From IMG/VR virus record IMGVR_UViG_3300025093_000002, positions 28,089 to 92,088 of that record: 64,000 bases of DNA. One strand, written 5' to 3'. A program made the translations under genes and the position numbers. Source of the stretch: a virus. Each line of letters opens with the position of its first letter. The stretch's first letter is position 1. Below are positions 30,208 through 40,230 of the stretch, one piece after another. The notes below the pieces were generated by a model that worked only from the letters and a program-made list of their open reading frames with translations, made no database searches and had not been told where the DNA came from.

Positions 30208-32924
30208 TGGCCGCCACCCATGACGCCGAAGGACGCACGGTCCTCAATGAGCCGTTGTTCAAGGTCTTCGTCCGTTACTCCAATCGGGCGCTCTTGTGCG
30301 GGCGCATCTTCGATCATGAACACGAGCGGTTCACCATCGCCGCCCTCCAGCGCCTCTCCGTCCTTGGGCAGAATGAACACAAACCCCTCATCCGCATTAC
30401 GGAAGTAGCCTTCCGACAACGCCTCTTCGATGTAGTTCTGTCGTGCCGCCTCAATGACAGCGCGCGTCCCGTCATGAACCGGTGCGTCGGGCGGTGTGAA
30501 TGGCGACGCTTCAAGAGCCTTGCGCACACCCGGCAACTGCCGCTCAAGCCCGCCCAGAATGGCGGCTTCATCTGCCTCCTGTGGGATCAGGATTTGCGCA
30601 TTGACGGACCAGTTGCCCGACGACACGCGGACATCGCCGTAAAGGTCTTTTGCCACTGCATCGATCGCACTCGACAATCCTTCGCCCGCCCGAAGCCGAA
30701 GATGGACCGCATTGCTGATCAGCTTTTGGTCGCGTTGAGCGCGGACGAAGTTCTCGGCCGTGCCATCGGAAAGGCCGTAATAGACATCGCCGATCTGACC
30801 CACATCCATCAGGCGCGCCTGCACGGCCGCGTCGATGTTCGCGGGTGTTTCGGGTGATTTGCCGGGGAGTTTTGACGGGTCGACCATCGCCGCCTGGAAC
30901 AAGCGCCGCGCTGCTGCCTCGTCGCCCCGTGCCGCCGCGTCGACCGCCCCTTCGGTGATGTCCGGCAAGCCGGCCTCGACCAGTTGGTCGAACACCGCCT
31001 TTTGCTGGTCGGGATCGTCTGTGCTGAAAATCACGCGCATCATGGCGTCAACGCGCTCGGCTTCCGGTGCCTCTTCATTCTTGAAGCGCTCCACCAGATT
31101 GTCGGCCACGACGGTCGGCATCAGGCGCAGGTTTTTAATACCAAGTTGCGCTTGTGCATCCGCAGTGGCCGCCAGTGCCTCGCGATGGTTGCCGTCCTCG
31201 GAAGGCGTCTGCCATGCCTTGTCGACATGCGGGAACACCTGACGCGTATAGGCGACAGGATCGGCCTCTCGTGCCGTGATGGTTGCTTCGGCGGCTTTGC
31301 TCAGCGTCTCATAACGCTGCTGATCGAGGACGGCCGTGTCGCCCGATGCCGTAGGCTGGGCATTCCGGACAACATCCTGGATCGCATCTGCCGGCATGGT
31401 GCGGAAATCGTACGCCTGGCGGCTGACCTCGACATTGCTCTGGAACTGCGCATAGCGGGAAGCGCCTTCGACGGAGCCATAGGCGTCGAGAAACTGTTCT
31501 GCCGTGGGCAGTTCGTTTTCATATCGGCCCGTGTTCATGATCGCGGTCGGCGCATTGTCGGTCGCGATCTGGATCGACGCGCGGGTTTCGGCGTTGCGCT
31601 GGTTTCGCGCCGTGTCGATGGCCGAATAATTCTGGCTGGCCGCGTCCGCGTCGGGCATCAGCGCCGCGACGCGCGTGCCGCCTGACGAACCTCCGCCGGT
31701 TCCCATCTTGGCATAGGCGAGAAGCGTCGTGCCGTTGGCGTCGGCAGCATTGACCCTTCCGCCGCTCTTGAGCGCACGGGCGGCCCCACCGGCCCCGCCA
31801 AGGTGCATCATCGCATGGATGCCGTCGCGCGTGATCTGCACGCCGCCAACTGTCTGCCCGATAAACCCTTCAAGGCCCTGCCGCGTGATCTCCTGATCCA
31901 TGCGCGCGCGGTGGATTTCGAATGCCTTGCGCTGCGCCGCCGGGTTGGCGAGGAAGTCCGCCAGTTTCCTGACTTCCGGGAAACCGGGGATGTTGAACGT
32001 CCCGGTCCATTTGCCCTGCGCGCCGGCTCGCTTGCTCCACCCCGACAAATTCTCGTTGCCGGGGTCATAGAGACCAAGGTCAGCCATACGCGGCGCGCCG
32101 AACTGGTAAAGGCCGGCATAGCCCCATTTGTTGACGACGCCGGGACGGCCGCCGCTCTCGCGCTGGACAAGAGCGGCCTCAAACCCCTCGCCAACGGCCT
32201 GCGGCTTGGCCCCGAAGAACCTGGCCGTCATCGCCTCGGCTTCCTCGACGCGGCCCGCCTCTGTTAGTCCGTTGATGGCGCCTTGCACGATCGCGCGTTC
32301 GGCTTCCTTCTGCGCCTCGGCGAGACCGGCTTCCGGGATGATGCCGCGATAGGCTTCCGAGCTTGTCCGCAGGCTGGCAAGCGTCTGTTCGGGATCGCCG
32401 CTCGAATAGGCTTCCTGAGCTAGAAGTTGCGCCTGCTCGGAGTACTGCGTCCCAAGAAATTCGATGCGGGCGTTGTGCTCATAGGTCATCGCCCGCGTGG
32501 CAAAATCAGCACGGCGGCGAAGGACGTTCGCCTCGGCCGCTTCACGCGCCGAACGGGACATGTTCAGCCCGCGCTGTTCAAGCCTGCCCATGACGTTCGC
32601 CGACATGTCGGACAGTTGCTTGTCGACGCCGGCCTGAAAGCCCTCCCCGCCGGCGGGAGCCGCAGCCTGGGCGTCAAGGTATGCCTGCTGCGCATCGCGC
32701 GTGTATTCGAAATCAAACGTATTCAGCGCGACCTTGTCTTCGGCCTCGCGGCGCTGATCGGCAAGCCGCGCGCCGATCTCGGCGACGTTCTGGATCGCGG
32801 CCCCTGCCTGCTGTTGCGCACGGCCGATCTGGGCGCCGAACGCATCCGCGTCGGCCCGCACACCGGGGTCGCGCGTCACGCCAACGGATGCGATATCGTC
32901 TATGCCGGGAAGCCGGATTGCCAT
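30204..32924 (-). CDS. Internal virion protein with lytic transglycosylase domain (906 aa)
   Basis: After a helical N-terminal 240 residues comes a SLT-like domain: VQRESGG with the catalytic Glu at about residue 256, then GYAGLYQFG and, further on, a HLGGAGGAARAL helix. The remainder is helical. As in T7 gp16, it would locally digest peptidoglycan during DNA entry. ATG chosen one base after the upstream stop. Confidence 0.8.
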   Translation of the reverse strand: MAIRLPGIDDIASVGVTRDPGVRADADAFGAQIGRAQQQAGAAIQNVAEIGARLADQRREAEDKVALNTFDFEYTRDAQQAYLDAQAAAPAGGEGFQAGVDKQLSDMSANVMGRLEQRGLNMSRSAREAAEANVLRRRADFATRAMTYEHNARIEFLGTQYSEQAQLLAQEAYSSGDPEQTLASLRTSSEAYRGIIPEAGLAEAQKEAERAIVQGAINGLTEAGRVEEAEAMTARFFGAKPQAVGEGFEAALVQRESGGRPGVVNKWGYAGLYQFGAPRMADLGLYDPGNENLSGWSKRAGAQGKWTGTFNIPGFPEVRKLADFLANPAAQRKAFEIHRARMDQEITRQGLEGFIGQTVGGVQITRDGIHAMMHLGGAGGAARALKSGGRVNAADANGTTLLAYAKMGTGGGSSGGTRVAALMPDADAASQNYSAIDTARNQRNAETRASIQIATDNAPTAIMNTGRYENELPTAEQFLDAYGSVEGASRYAQFQSNVEVSRQAYDFRTMPADAIQDVVRNAQPTASGDTAVLDQQRYETLSKAAEATITAREADPVAYTRQVFPHVDKAWQTPSEDGNHREALAATADAQAQLGIKNLRLMPTVVADNLVERFKNEEAPEAERVDAMMRVIFSTDDPDQQKAVFDQLVEAGLPDITEGAVDAAARGDEAAARRLFQAAMVDPSKLPGKSPETPANIDAAVQARLMDVGQIGDVYYGLSDGTAENFVRAQRDQKLISNAVHLRLRAGEGLSSAIDAVAKDLYGDVRVSSGNWSVNAQILIPQEADEAAILGGLERQLPGVRKALEASPFTPPDAPVHDGTRAVIEAARQNYIEEALSEGYFRNADEGFVFILPKDGEALEGGDGEPLVFMIEDAPAQERPIGVTDEDLEQRLIEDRASFGVMGGGQ

Positions 32925-32925
32925 A

Positions 32926-33447
32926 TCAGCCCCAAACCTTTGCGGCCGTACCGAACGCATTGCCGAAGCCGGTCAGGAGTGTCGCCCCCGCCGCGCGAGG
33001 ACCAGCCTCGCGCGCATTGCCGGCGCGCATCGTGTCGAGGGTAGCCGAATCTTCGAGGCGGCTTTCGCGCACGAAGCCCTGATGGCCGATGCGGGACGTG
33101 CCGAGCGCGATTTCGCGCAACATGGATTCTTCGACCAGAAGCGGCGACCCTGCATTTGTGATACCGGATGCACCGCCCGCCGCTCGACGCTCGGCCATGA
33201 TGCGGCTTTGGCGGCGCTGATAGTCCTCGGCTTCCGCGCCGGCCGCGTCACGCTCCGACTCGGCCTGCTGGCGCGTGGCCTTGGCGTTGAACTCGTTGGC
33301 CTGTGCATCGGCCTCGGCCGCACGGCGCTGCCCGGACGCTTGCACGGCGCTGCCGATAAGGCCCACGGCCCCGGACGCGAGCGAAAGCGCACCTGATGCG
33401 CCAATGCCCTTGACGAGGCCGGCGACTGCCGGAACGATAAAGCTCAT
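32926..33447 (-). CDS. T7 gp14-like internal virion protein (173 aa)
   Basis: A hydrophobic Gly/Ala-rich N-terminus (VPAVAGLVKGIGASGALSLA) followed by a coiled coil (ANEFNAKATRQQAESERDAA) matches the gp14 class, which forms the outer-membrane part of the ejection channel. It overlaps its upstream neighbour by 4 bp. Confidence 0.7.
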   Translation of the reverse strand: MSFIVPAVAGLVKGIGASGALSLASGAVGLIGSAVQASGQRRAAEADAQANEFNAKATRQQAESERDAAGAEAEDYQRRQSRIMAERRAAGGASGITNAGSPLLVEESMLREIALGTSRIGHQGFVRESRLEDSATLDTMRAGNAREAGPRAAGATLLTGFGNAFGTAAKVWG

Positions 33448-33884
33448 CGATGTTTCCCCAGGAAGATCATGCGCACGAAGATTGTCCGGCCCAGAAGGAC
33501 GGTCGGGTTGTCGGCGTCCATTTCGAAACCGAGCACGCGGCACCAACGCAAGGAGCGGTGAAAGCCGGCCTCGACAAAAGTTTCAATCCGCGCGAAGCGG
33601 TTGTTTCGCAGTTGCGCCAGATACGTCTTGTGCATCGCCACCATGCATTCTGCGGGAACCAGCGTCAGCGCGGCCCACGCATAGGCCAAGCCATCTCCCT
33701 GGTCCGTCAGCCCGCCGCTTGCGACCGGAACGCCGTCGACTTCCATCGTCATGGCGTGCGGGTCCTGCTCCAGATGATCGAGGCCGTCCGCTTCGAACCA
33801 GTCGCGCGCGAAAGTCTCGACGGCTCGTTCGCGATAGACTGCAAGATCGGAAAGGCGAAACCGCCTGACCTCAAAGCCGCTCAT
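33444..33884 (-). CDS. T7 gp13-like internal virion protein with GNAT-like fold (146 aa)
   Basis: Contains VETFARDWFEADGLDHLEQD and TYLAQLRNNRFARIETFVEA then FHRSLRWCRVLGFEMD, the acetyltransferase-like pattern of the gp13/DUF2833 family that sits before gp14 in podophages. Whether it is catalytic is unknown. It overlaps the tail tube gene by 14 bp. Confidence 0.7.
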   Translation of the reverse strand: MSGFEVRRFRLSDLAVYRERAVETFARDWFEADGLDHLEQDPHAMTMEVDGVPVASGGLTDQGDGLAYAWAALTLVPAECMVAMHKTYLAQLRNNRFARIETFVEAGFHRSLRWCRVLGFEMDADNPTVLLGRTIFVRMIFLGKHR

Positions 33885-36825
33885 TGGTCCTCATATCGGG
33901 GGCGATCGCCAGGAGCGTGAATGGCAAAGGCAGATTGCCGCGCATGATCAACCTCGGGTCCGTATCGTACCCGCCGTCCATATCGAGAATTGTTTCCCCG
34001 GTGAACAACGGCACGGCCTCCCCCATCGGAACAGCGGCGTTGCGGAATGATTTGGCCCGAAGCGAGACCTTGTTGCCGACCTCGACGCCATAATCGAAAC
34101 TGGCCGAGTCCAGAAGGGTCAGACCAATCCGCGTCACGGTCTTGGTTTTCGCCACCGCCGTACCGGCCTGCGCGCCATAGGGCAGCTTCATGCCCCTCAG
34201 CACCCATTCATAGCCAAGTCCGACATGCGCGGTCATCGTCGCCCCAAGCCCGGCCTGATCGAGTGTGATCGACCCGCCCGTGACCACCTTGTCCTGCTGG
34301 ACCGCGCCGTCGACCACAACCTTGACCGTCTGGCCTTCGAGATGGCTAAGTCCGGTCAGCGTCGAGGTTGACGCGCCCTTATAGGTCAGCCCGCTATCGA
34401 CATAGAATGCGTCCGCCTGGCTTTCCCGCATATCGGTCAGAAACAGATCATGATCGAGATAGCGCGCCCGGTTCGGTCCTTCGAAGATGCCTTCCATCAT
34501 TTCAATGTAATGCACGGTATTCCCGTTGATGGTGCGGCGCACCACAAGCCACACTTCGTCGCGGCTGGTTGAGTCGTACACCTGCCCCGATGCGGCCGAC
34601 CCGCCCGGAATGACCGCCATCGACGTGACAAAGCCCGCACCGCCAAGCGTCCGCGTTGTCCAGCCTACCACGCCTTGCGAGCGCTTGTAGGTCATGCAGG
34701 CAAGGCTACCGTCGTTCAGCCGGCACCAGGCCGTTGACAGGGGTTCGGCCTGATACTCTATCTGCTCGATGCCGAGCGTGTTCATGTGCTCCGACAGGAT
34801 CGTCAGGTCAGATGCCCGGAAGCCTTCGATCTCGTAGGAGAACCCGATGTCATAGAGCGACCGTTTGGCGCGATGGACGTAAATGCCAACGTCATCGATC
34901 TGGATCGCTTCGATATCGGCACAGTCGACCGACGTGTGCTGCGCGGCGGAAATATCCGTTGGCGACAGCGCCGCGCCCTGACTGGAAAATGCCCAGTTGC
35001 CCGACGATGTGCCGACGACAAGTCGTCGGGTGCCGACGATCCACTGGATCGGGCTGATGCGTTTGGCCGCAAGCGTGGCGTTGATCGCGTCATCGGCCTC
35101 GACCGTAACTGCTCCCGCCTGCCACGAGTCAGGCCGCATGTTTTCGAAGCCGCGCGTTTGCGTTGCCCAGATGGTCTGCGGCGAAGCGCCCGTCCCGCCC
35201 ATCCACAAGCGCTGCTGAAAGAACGTTCCTGATTTCGGATAGCCGGTCGTCCCGGAGAAGGCTCCAAGCCGCCAGCTTTCAGTCGGCGTCGTTTCCGGCA
35301 ACTCGCGGAGCACCTGAACGGTGACGATGTGGGTGGTCGTGACCGCCGTGATCATCCCGTATCCCGGCTCGCGCCCAGGCCATTCCAGCCGGATCAGTCG
35401 TCCGACATCTGTGGACCTGAACACATCGGAAACACTGCCGGTCACGGACAGCGTGATCGACCCGGTTTTCGCGCTCGGGGCAAGCAGCCGTGACTGCGCC
35501 TGATAGCAGTAGCAGGCCCCGACGCCGCCGATGATCTCAAGGTCCTGATCGCCGGTGAAGCGCACGAAGAAGGTCGAAACGTCAGGCGTGAACGAGATGG
35601 AGTACCACCCTGCGCCATAGGTCGCCGCCGCTACGATTTCAGCGCCCGTGGCCGTGCTGCCAATGGCAAGCCGTATCTCGCCGCCGCCGACGATCTGGAA
35701 ATGCAGGACATGGACCGCGCCGGAATTGGCCGTCGAAGTCTGGTGCCGGATTTCCGCCGTACCGGCGTAATCGGCAGCCGAGGTCGGACTGATCGGAGAG
35801 CGGCGACGAAGAAACACAACACGCTGCGCCCGGTCATAATCGACATATCCGGTCCCGGTCACAACCTTGGTCCAGCCCGCAGCGCCGCTTTCGAAATTGA
35901 AGTTCGAAATGAGATTGGCTTCGCCCAGATTTACGCCGGGGTTGATGCCACCATAGGGGCCGTCCTCGAAAAAGACCTCGACCAAAGACCACGCCGCGTC
36001 GCCGCGCCGCTGAAGCTTGTGGACCGGCTTGTCCTCATGGAAAAGATACATCACGTCGAAGGACTGCGACGCCCGCAGTTTCTGCGCCTGATCGACAGTG
36101 TAGGGCGAGGCGATCTCGACCGGGACGTTCGACAGGAACATCACGTCATCAAAATAGACGGTGAACGCTTCCGCGTTGCGGAATTCGATGTGGACCGTTC
36201 CGGTTCCGGGGGTAAAGGCCACGGTATGCCAGCCGACGCCAAGTTCGGTCGCCACAGCAAGATCGGAAGTTCCGGCTGTCGTCCCGACGCGACAGGAGGC
36301 GCTGGCAAAGCTGTTGCCGAGCAGGCGGAAGCGCAGGACATGCACCGCGCCCTGAAACGACGCGCCGATGCTGATGGACTGACGCAGGGCCGAATAGCCG
36401 GACGATGTGCCGTTGAGCTGCGCGGCGGCTCGGGTGGAGTCCCATGCGACGGCACCGCCCCCTGTCGAGGCGTTCGTCCAGCCGGAAATGTCGGCGTTGA
36501 ACGTGCCGTTCGTGACCACGGCATCGGTCGTCGCGGCGACGATCTGGCCCTGGTTCTTGAAAAACCGCAGATAGCTTGTGCCGGCCTCGATGACATAGGA
36601 GCTTTCGGCGACTGGCTCAAAGCCGATCAGGCGCGCATTGCCGCTCTTGGTCTGGGCGATGTAGCGCGTTCCTGGTGCCGTCGTCAGGCCACCCTGCGGC
36701 AGGCAGATCAGGTTTTGCGCCCGCGAGACGGCCGCGCCGTACTTGTCGAAATCAACGCGCGCGTCCATGCGCGGCGACAGTTCCCCTGCGTTGAAAACAT
36801 TCTGAAGCGGTGAGGCGCGCGTCAT
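33871..36825 (-). CDS. Tail nozzle protein, T7 gp12-like (984 aa)
   Basis: The start SPLQNVFNAGELSPRMDARVDFDKY and RAQNLICLPQGGLTTAPGTR is the recognised opening of long podophage nozzle proteins. The body is beta-rich with repeated carbohydrate-module-like segments (for example VHVLRFRLLGNSF and VHVLHFQIVGGGE), which probably arose by internal duplication. It forms the tail tip below the gp11-like protein. Confidence 0.8.
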   Translation of the reverse strand: MTRASPLQNVFNAGELSPRMDARVDFDKYGAAVSRAQNLICLPQGGLTTAPGTRYIAQTKSGNARLIGFEPVAESSYVIEAGTSYLRFFKNQGQIVAATTDAVVTNGTFNADISGWTNASTGGGAVAWDSTRAAAQLNGTSSGYSALRQSISIGASFQGAVHVLRFRLLGNSFASASCRVGTTAGTSDLAVATELGVGWHTVAFTPGTGTVHIEFRNAEAFTVYFDDVMFLSNVPVEIASPYTVDQAQKLRASQSFDVMYLFHEDKPVHKLQRRGDAAWSLVEVFFEDGPYGGINPGVNLGEANLISNFNFESGAAGWTKVVTGTGYVDYDRAQRVVFLRRRSPISPTSAADYAGTAEIRHQTSTANSGAVHVLHFQIVGGGEIRLAIGSTATGAEIVAAATYGAGWYSISFTPDVSTFFVRFTGDQDLEIIGGVGACYCYQAQSRLLAPSAKTGSITLSVTGSVSDVFRSTDVGRLIRLEWPGREPGYGMITAVTTTHIVTVQVLRELPETTPTESWRLGAFSGTTGYPKSGTFFQQRLWMGGTGASPQTIWATQTRGFENMRPDSWQAGAVTVEADDAINATLAAKRISPIQWIVGTRRLVVGTSSGNWAFSSQGAALSPTDISAAQHTSVDCADIEAIQIDDVGIYVHRAKRSLYDIGFSYEIEGFRASDLTILSEHMNTLGIEQIEYQAEPLSTAWCRLNDGSLACMTYKRSQGVVGWTTRTLGGAGFVTSMAVIPGGSAASGQVYDSTSRDEVWLVVRRTINGNTVHYIEMMEGIFEGPNRARYLDHDLFLTDMRESQADAFYVDSGLTYKGASTSTLTGLSHLEGQTVKVVVDGAVQQDKVVTGGSITLDQAGLGATMTAHVGLGYEWVLRGMKLPYGAQAGTAVAKTKTVTRIGLTLLDSASFDYGVEVGNKVSLRAKSFRNAAVPMGEAVPLFTGETILDMDGGYDTDPRLIMRGNLPLPFTLLAIAPDMRTNERL

Positions 36826-37442
36826 TGGCGGTTGCCCCCGTGGTCACCGCCTCGGCTCATGGCCCACGAGCCGTCAGGCAGGCGCTCCGGATAGTCCTCG
36901 ACGCCGTCAATCGACCGGGCATGGCGCATCGCCTCCTTCAACTCGCCATCGACCAATTGATAGAGGCTGTTGGAATTGGCGGATGCCGTCGCGAAGACCT
37001 TTGCCAGACGCAGGATCAGCACCTGCCGGAAGCCCGGCCCCATCAGGTTCACGTCGGTCACCTGACGAACATAGCGCAGCCATAGATCGGGCGAATTGCA
37101 CAGGATCGCCGCGACATAGCCGTCCGTCTGGGCAAGGCTTTCCGCCTTGTACCGAACCGACCCGTGGCCGCCGTCATTGTCGTGGACGGAGACGATGCGC
37201 ATACAGTCGGATGGGGTCGTGAAGGCGTATTCGAACTCGAAGGGAGGCGCGTCGGACAGACGGGACAGCTTGCGCCGGGTGATGGCGAAGTTCCAGTTGT
37301 GCGAGCGCAGAAGATAATCGCGCTCCTGCGTCAGAACGTCGGACGCAATGCCCGCACTCGGAACCTCGTCGGCAATGTCGAGGATGCGCTGAGCGCCGAT
37401 CTTGCGCAGGGCGCTGTTCACGAGTTCGGTTTCGGTCGCCAT
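36822..37442 (-). CDS. Tail gatekeeper protein, T7 gp11-like (206 aa)
   Basis: MATETELVNSALRKIGAQRI followed by RDYLLRSHNWNFAITRRKL is the hallmark of the tail tubular protein A family. It links portal and nozzle. The ATGA overlap with the next gene supports coupled production. Confidence 0.85.
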   Translation of the reverse strand: MATETELVNSALRKIGAQRILDIADEVPSAGIASDVLTQERDYLLRSHNWNFAITRRKLSRLSDAPPFEFEYAFTTPSDCMRIVSVHDNDGGHGSVRYKAESLAQTDGYVAAILCNSPDLWLRYVRQVTDVNLMGPGFRQVLILRLAKVFATASANSNSLYQLVDGELKEAMRHARSIDGVEDYPERLPDGSWAMSRGGDHGGNRQ

Positions 37443-37446
37443 TTGG

Positions 37447-37902
37447 TCAGGCCGCCTTGCCGTTGAACTGGGCCGCGAATTCTTCCGCCTCGGCCTTCGT
37501 CTTCAGTTGCTCAATGACGTTTCCGGCCGCGTCCTCGACCGCGAAGCCGCCGCCGAACTGCTTGCGCACGACATAGCCGGCAGAAGTCGCGGCGGTCGAC
37601 TTCTGCTCTTCGTAATCAACCATGACGATGTCGCCGACACGGACGATCTTGACCGCATCCGGGGCGCTTGACGCCACGCGGAGGGTGACAAAGGCGAGAA
37701 GCTTGGCCCCGCGCGCATCAAACTTGTCGAACTGGCAGACGGTGATGGAGTCGCCGGCGCGCAGCATCGACTGCACGCTGCGAAAGAAGTCGTCATTGAC
37801 GACATCCGCGATCGGCAGACACGTCCGGTACTGCCACGACTGCTGCCATGGCATCGCGTCGGACATGCACAGATCACCGGATTTCGCGCGGAAGTCGCTC
37901 AT
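37447..37902 (-). CDS. Late structural-region protein of unknown role (151 aa)
   Basis: MSDFRAKSGDLCMSDAMPWQ leads into a beta-rich OB-like body (DSITVCQFDKFDARGAKLLA, VKIVRVGDIVMVDY) and a helical C-terminus with KTKAEAEEFAAQFNGK. Usually found between capsid and tail genes in podophages. Possible minor head or tail component. Confidence 0.6.
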   Translation of the reverse strand: MSDFRAKSGDLCMSDAMPWQQSWQYRTCLPIADVVNDDFFRSVQSMLRAGDSITVCQFDKFDARGAKLLAFVTLRVASSAPDAVKIVRVGDIVMVDYEEQKSTAATSAGYVVRKQFGGGFAVEDAAGNVIEQLKTKAEAEEFAAQFNGKAA

Positions 37903-38207
37903 GCATCGTCTCTTTTCTTGATCTCAGCCCGGATGACGGCTTCCGCCACCTTGGCGTTGCGAATGGGTTTGTCGGAAAGGGATGCGGCAAGGGACCGCTT
38001 GGCATTGCCGTCCAGCGCTTCCCAATCGTTCGGGATGGCGACGGCTTCCTGGTCCTCGCGCGGCTCGACCGTGTTGAGCGTCGGGAGCTTCGCGTGAATG
38101 AATTCGAGTTCTTCGGGGGTAGCGGGCGTGATCAACTTGCCGCACCACACGAACAGCTCGTCCGTCGAGCGCTGTTGAAACACGCGATCAGCATCTACAG
38201 GCTGCAT
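37899..38207 (-). CDS. Late structural-region protein (102 aa)
   Basis: Contains DELFVWCGKLITPATPEELE and a helical C-terminus. A strong terminator lies just before it, so it may be expressed from read-through or its own promoter. Unknown role. Confidence 0.55.
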   Translation of the reverse strand: MQPVDADRVFQQRSTDELFVWCGKLITPATPEELEFIHAKLPTLNTVEPREDQEAVAIPNDWEALDGNAKRSLAASLSDKPIRNAKVAEAVIRAEIKKRDDA

Positions 38208-38234
38208 GGCGGGACTCCGCTTAATGGCAAAGGG

Positions 38235-38262
38235 AAAAAGGGCGAGGCCGAAGCCCCGCCCC
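38235..38262 (-). terminator. Rho-independent terminator after the head genes
   Basis: On the minus strand GGGCGGGGC, loop TTCG, GCCTCGCCC with one mismatch is followed by a T run. It lies between the decoration-like gene (38270-38683) and the tail genes, and would make head proteins more abundant than tail proteins. Confidence 0.85.
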
Positions 38263-38269
38263 TGTCGTG

Positions 38270-38683
38270 TCAGTCCTGGGCGTAAAGGAAGGTCAGCGCC
38301 ATCGTGCCGGACGCCGGGAGGGCAGCCGTGCCGATGGTGATGTAGACTTCCTCTTCGGCCGTGGTGGCGACATTCATCGCCGCCGTTTCGCCGAACACTT
38401 CCGGGACGGTCGTGGTCTTGGCGGCAGCAGCGCGATACTTGCCGGTTGAGCCGGCAACACCGATCGCCACCGTTGCGGTCGCAGTCGAGGCGCTGTTGTT
38501 GATCACGCCGCCAAGGAAGATCGAACCCTTCGGACGCTTCCACACGACGATGGTGTCGGCGGTGGTCTGCCCGGCGAAGGTGACGATCTCGGTGTGAACG
38601 CGAACCGTGCCGGCGGTCTTGCCGGGGGCCAGCGTGGTCCCGGCGTTGAGCGCCGTCTGGTTGACGCCGTAGAGAACAGCCAT
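38270..38683 (-). CDS. Capsid decoration-like protein (137 aa)
   Basis: Beta-rich and rich in Ala, Thr and Val (TIVVWKRPKGSIFLGGVINN, TATATVAIGVAGSTGKY), without long helices. Immediately downstream of the major capsid gene and before a terminator, which fits a head stabilising protein. Confidence 0.65.
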   Translation of the reverse strand: MAVLYGVNQTALNAGTTLAPGKTAGTVRVHTEIVTFAGQTTADTIVVWKRPKGSIFLGGVINNSASTATATVAIGVAGSTGKYRAAAAKTTTVPEVFGETAAMNVATTAEEEVYITIGTAALPASGTMALTFLYAQD

Positions 38684-38695
38684 GGTTCAGCTCCT

Positions 38696-39583
38696 TTACG
38701 AGGTCGGAAGGGCGGCGGTGTCGTCCACCGTGCCTTCAATGACGCCAGTGTCATCGATCAGTTTCGATCCACCAGACATCATATGGTTGACGAAGTGCGC
38801 GGCGCGGTCGCCGTGCCAAGTGATGTCCGCAGACACGGCCTGGTTCTGCGCCGCGTTGCCCGCATGGGCGCCGGTGGCGTAGCCAACGGACATCTTGTGC
38901 CATGCGAACACCTTGGCCGTGGCAGTGCCGCGACCGGGGCAGCCGCTATGGACCGTCCACAGAACGCCGAGCCAGTTCTTGAACCGACCGATCGGCGCGC
39001 CTTCCGAGAAAGGAAGACCCGTTGACCCGACATAGTCGGCGCTGGCGAAAGACTCGACCTTCATCGCGAAAGCCCATGCCTTCGGCGTCAATGCGCCGTA
39101 GCGCATTCCGTCGTTCGGCACGTCATTGGCGTCGAGGGCCTGCACCATGTTGAGAAGCGCGTTCTCGATGGCAGCCTTCGACGTGACGGTCCAGGCAATC
39201 GCCGTCTGCGCGGTGGCGTCCAGTTCGGTGAAGATCTGGTCGTCAACCTTGCGGCCGAGAGCCGCAGCGCCGCCCATGGCGATCGCCATGCGCTCATCGA
39301 TGTTGGTCTTGGCCTCGTCCAGCTTGTCGACCCAATCGCCGGCGTAGAAGTCGGCGAGCGTGCATTCAAGCGCGGTGTGGTCCTGGTTCATCGGCGTGAT
39401 GACGCCGTGACGGGCCTTGGTCGTCGCCGCACCCTTGCCGACCTTCTGGAAGGTGGTGGACTTGCCGACAACGTTGTCCTTCACGCGGACGGTCGGACGC
39501 AGGAAGCTGCCCTGCCTCTGGAATACCGCGTGGGTTTCCTGTTCGTATTGCCGCACAAAGGCGGCATCAATGCTCGTGCTCAT
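38696..39583 (-). CDS. Major capsid protein (295 aa)
   Basis: Starts MSTSIDAAFVRQYEQETHAV and contains a helical/beta mix with TALECTLADFYAGDWVDKLD and DRAAHFVNHMMSGGSKLIDD, typical of podophage capsid proteins of the BPP-1/N15-like-head kind. Length and position after the scaffold and the 142-aa gene fit. It should form the HK97-fold shell. Confidence 0.8.
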   Translation of the reverse strand: MSTSIDAAFVRQYEQETHAVFQRQGSFLRPTVRVKDNVVGKSTTFQKVGKGAATTKARHGVITPMNQDHTALECTLADFYAGDWVDKLDEAKTNIDERMAIAMGGAAALGRKVDDQIFTELDATAQTAIAWTVTSKAAIENALLNMVQALDANDVPNDGMRYGALTPKAWAFAMKVESFASADYVGSTGLPFSEGAPIGRFKNWLGVLWTVHSGCPGRGTATAKVFAWHKMSVGYATGAHAGNAAQNQAVSADITWHGDRAAHFVNHMMSGGSKLIDDTGVIEGTVDDTAALPTS

Positions 39584-39789
39584 CTCTTATCTCCTTGGTT
39601 GAGCAGGAGTGATCGGGATGGCAAAGCGTCAGTGGGCCGCCGCGCGGGGCACAGTGGGCCGCCTTGGGGCGGGTTGTGCCGTCGCTCGTCAGGGTGTCGC
39701 TGTGCTGGTGGGGGATGGCCTTCGCCGGGGCGCCGTTGAGGCGGTGGGCCGGCTACGGCCAGAAACTATCCGTCACGCGGACGGAATTC

Positions 39790-40218
39790 TTATTGCAGGA
39801 CGCAGGCGGCGACGGTGGCCGTGACTGCCGGCGTGGTGCCGCCGATGACACTGATGACGCGCCATGAGCGCGGCAGAACGTTGTTGGCGACGACGTTGGC
39901 CGCCGCCGTCAGGCCGGGATAGATCGTAAGCACCGTCGTTCCCACAGCCGTCAGCGCGGCACTGGCGAGCAGCGTGTAATATTTGCCAGACACCGGGTCC
40001 TTGCCCTGAATGGTCACGGTCAACGTCGGGCTGGTGCCGGTGATCGCGGTAATGTCGATCACGAGAGCCATCCCGCGCCCGCGCCTGTTGGTCTGATCCG
40101 ACCCGTTGACGCCGGCAGAGGCCGCCGAATGCGCGATCAGCGCAGTGGTCTCGACATGCCATGTCGGAAGAACCGTGCCATCTGCCTCGCACGATACGGA
40201 CTGCGGGAACACTGTCAT
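39790..40218 (-). CDS. Head-associated beta-rich protein (142 aa)
   Basis: WHVETTALIAHSAASAGVNG leads into a beta sandwich-like region (ALVIDITAITGTSPTLTVTI, YYTLLASAALTAVGTTVLTI). It stands between scaffold and capsid and may be a head fibre or cement protein. The 206 bp between it and the capsid gene contain no gene I can support. Confidence 0.6.
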   Translation of the reverse strand: MTVFPQSVSCEADGTVLPTWHVETTALIAHSAASAGVNGSDQTNRRGRGMALVIDITAITGTSPTLTVTIQGKDPVSGKYYTLLASAALTAVGTTVLTIYPGLTAAANVVANNVLPRSWRVISVIGGTTPAVTATVAACVLQ

Positions 40219-40230
40219 GGCGCGCTTTCC

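Noticed and set aside
35701-36813. A 370-codon plus-strand frame
   Set aside because: Antisense shadow of the tail nozzle gene, whose N-terminus is well recognised.
39584-39789. Possible plus-strand gene in the gap between capsid and head protein
   Set aside because: A 71-codon frame exists but is Arg/Gly-rich, lacks a good ribosome site and runs into the neighbouring gene on the other strand.
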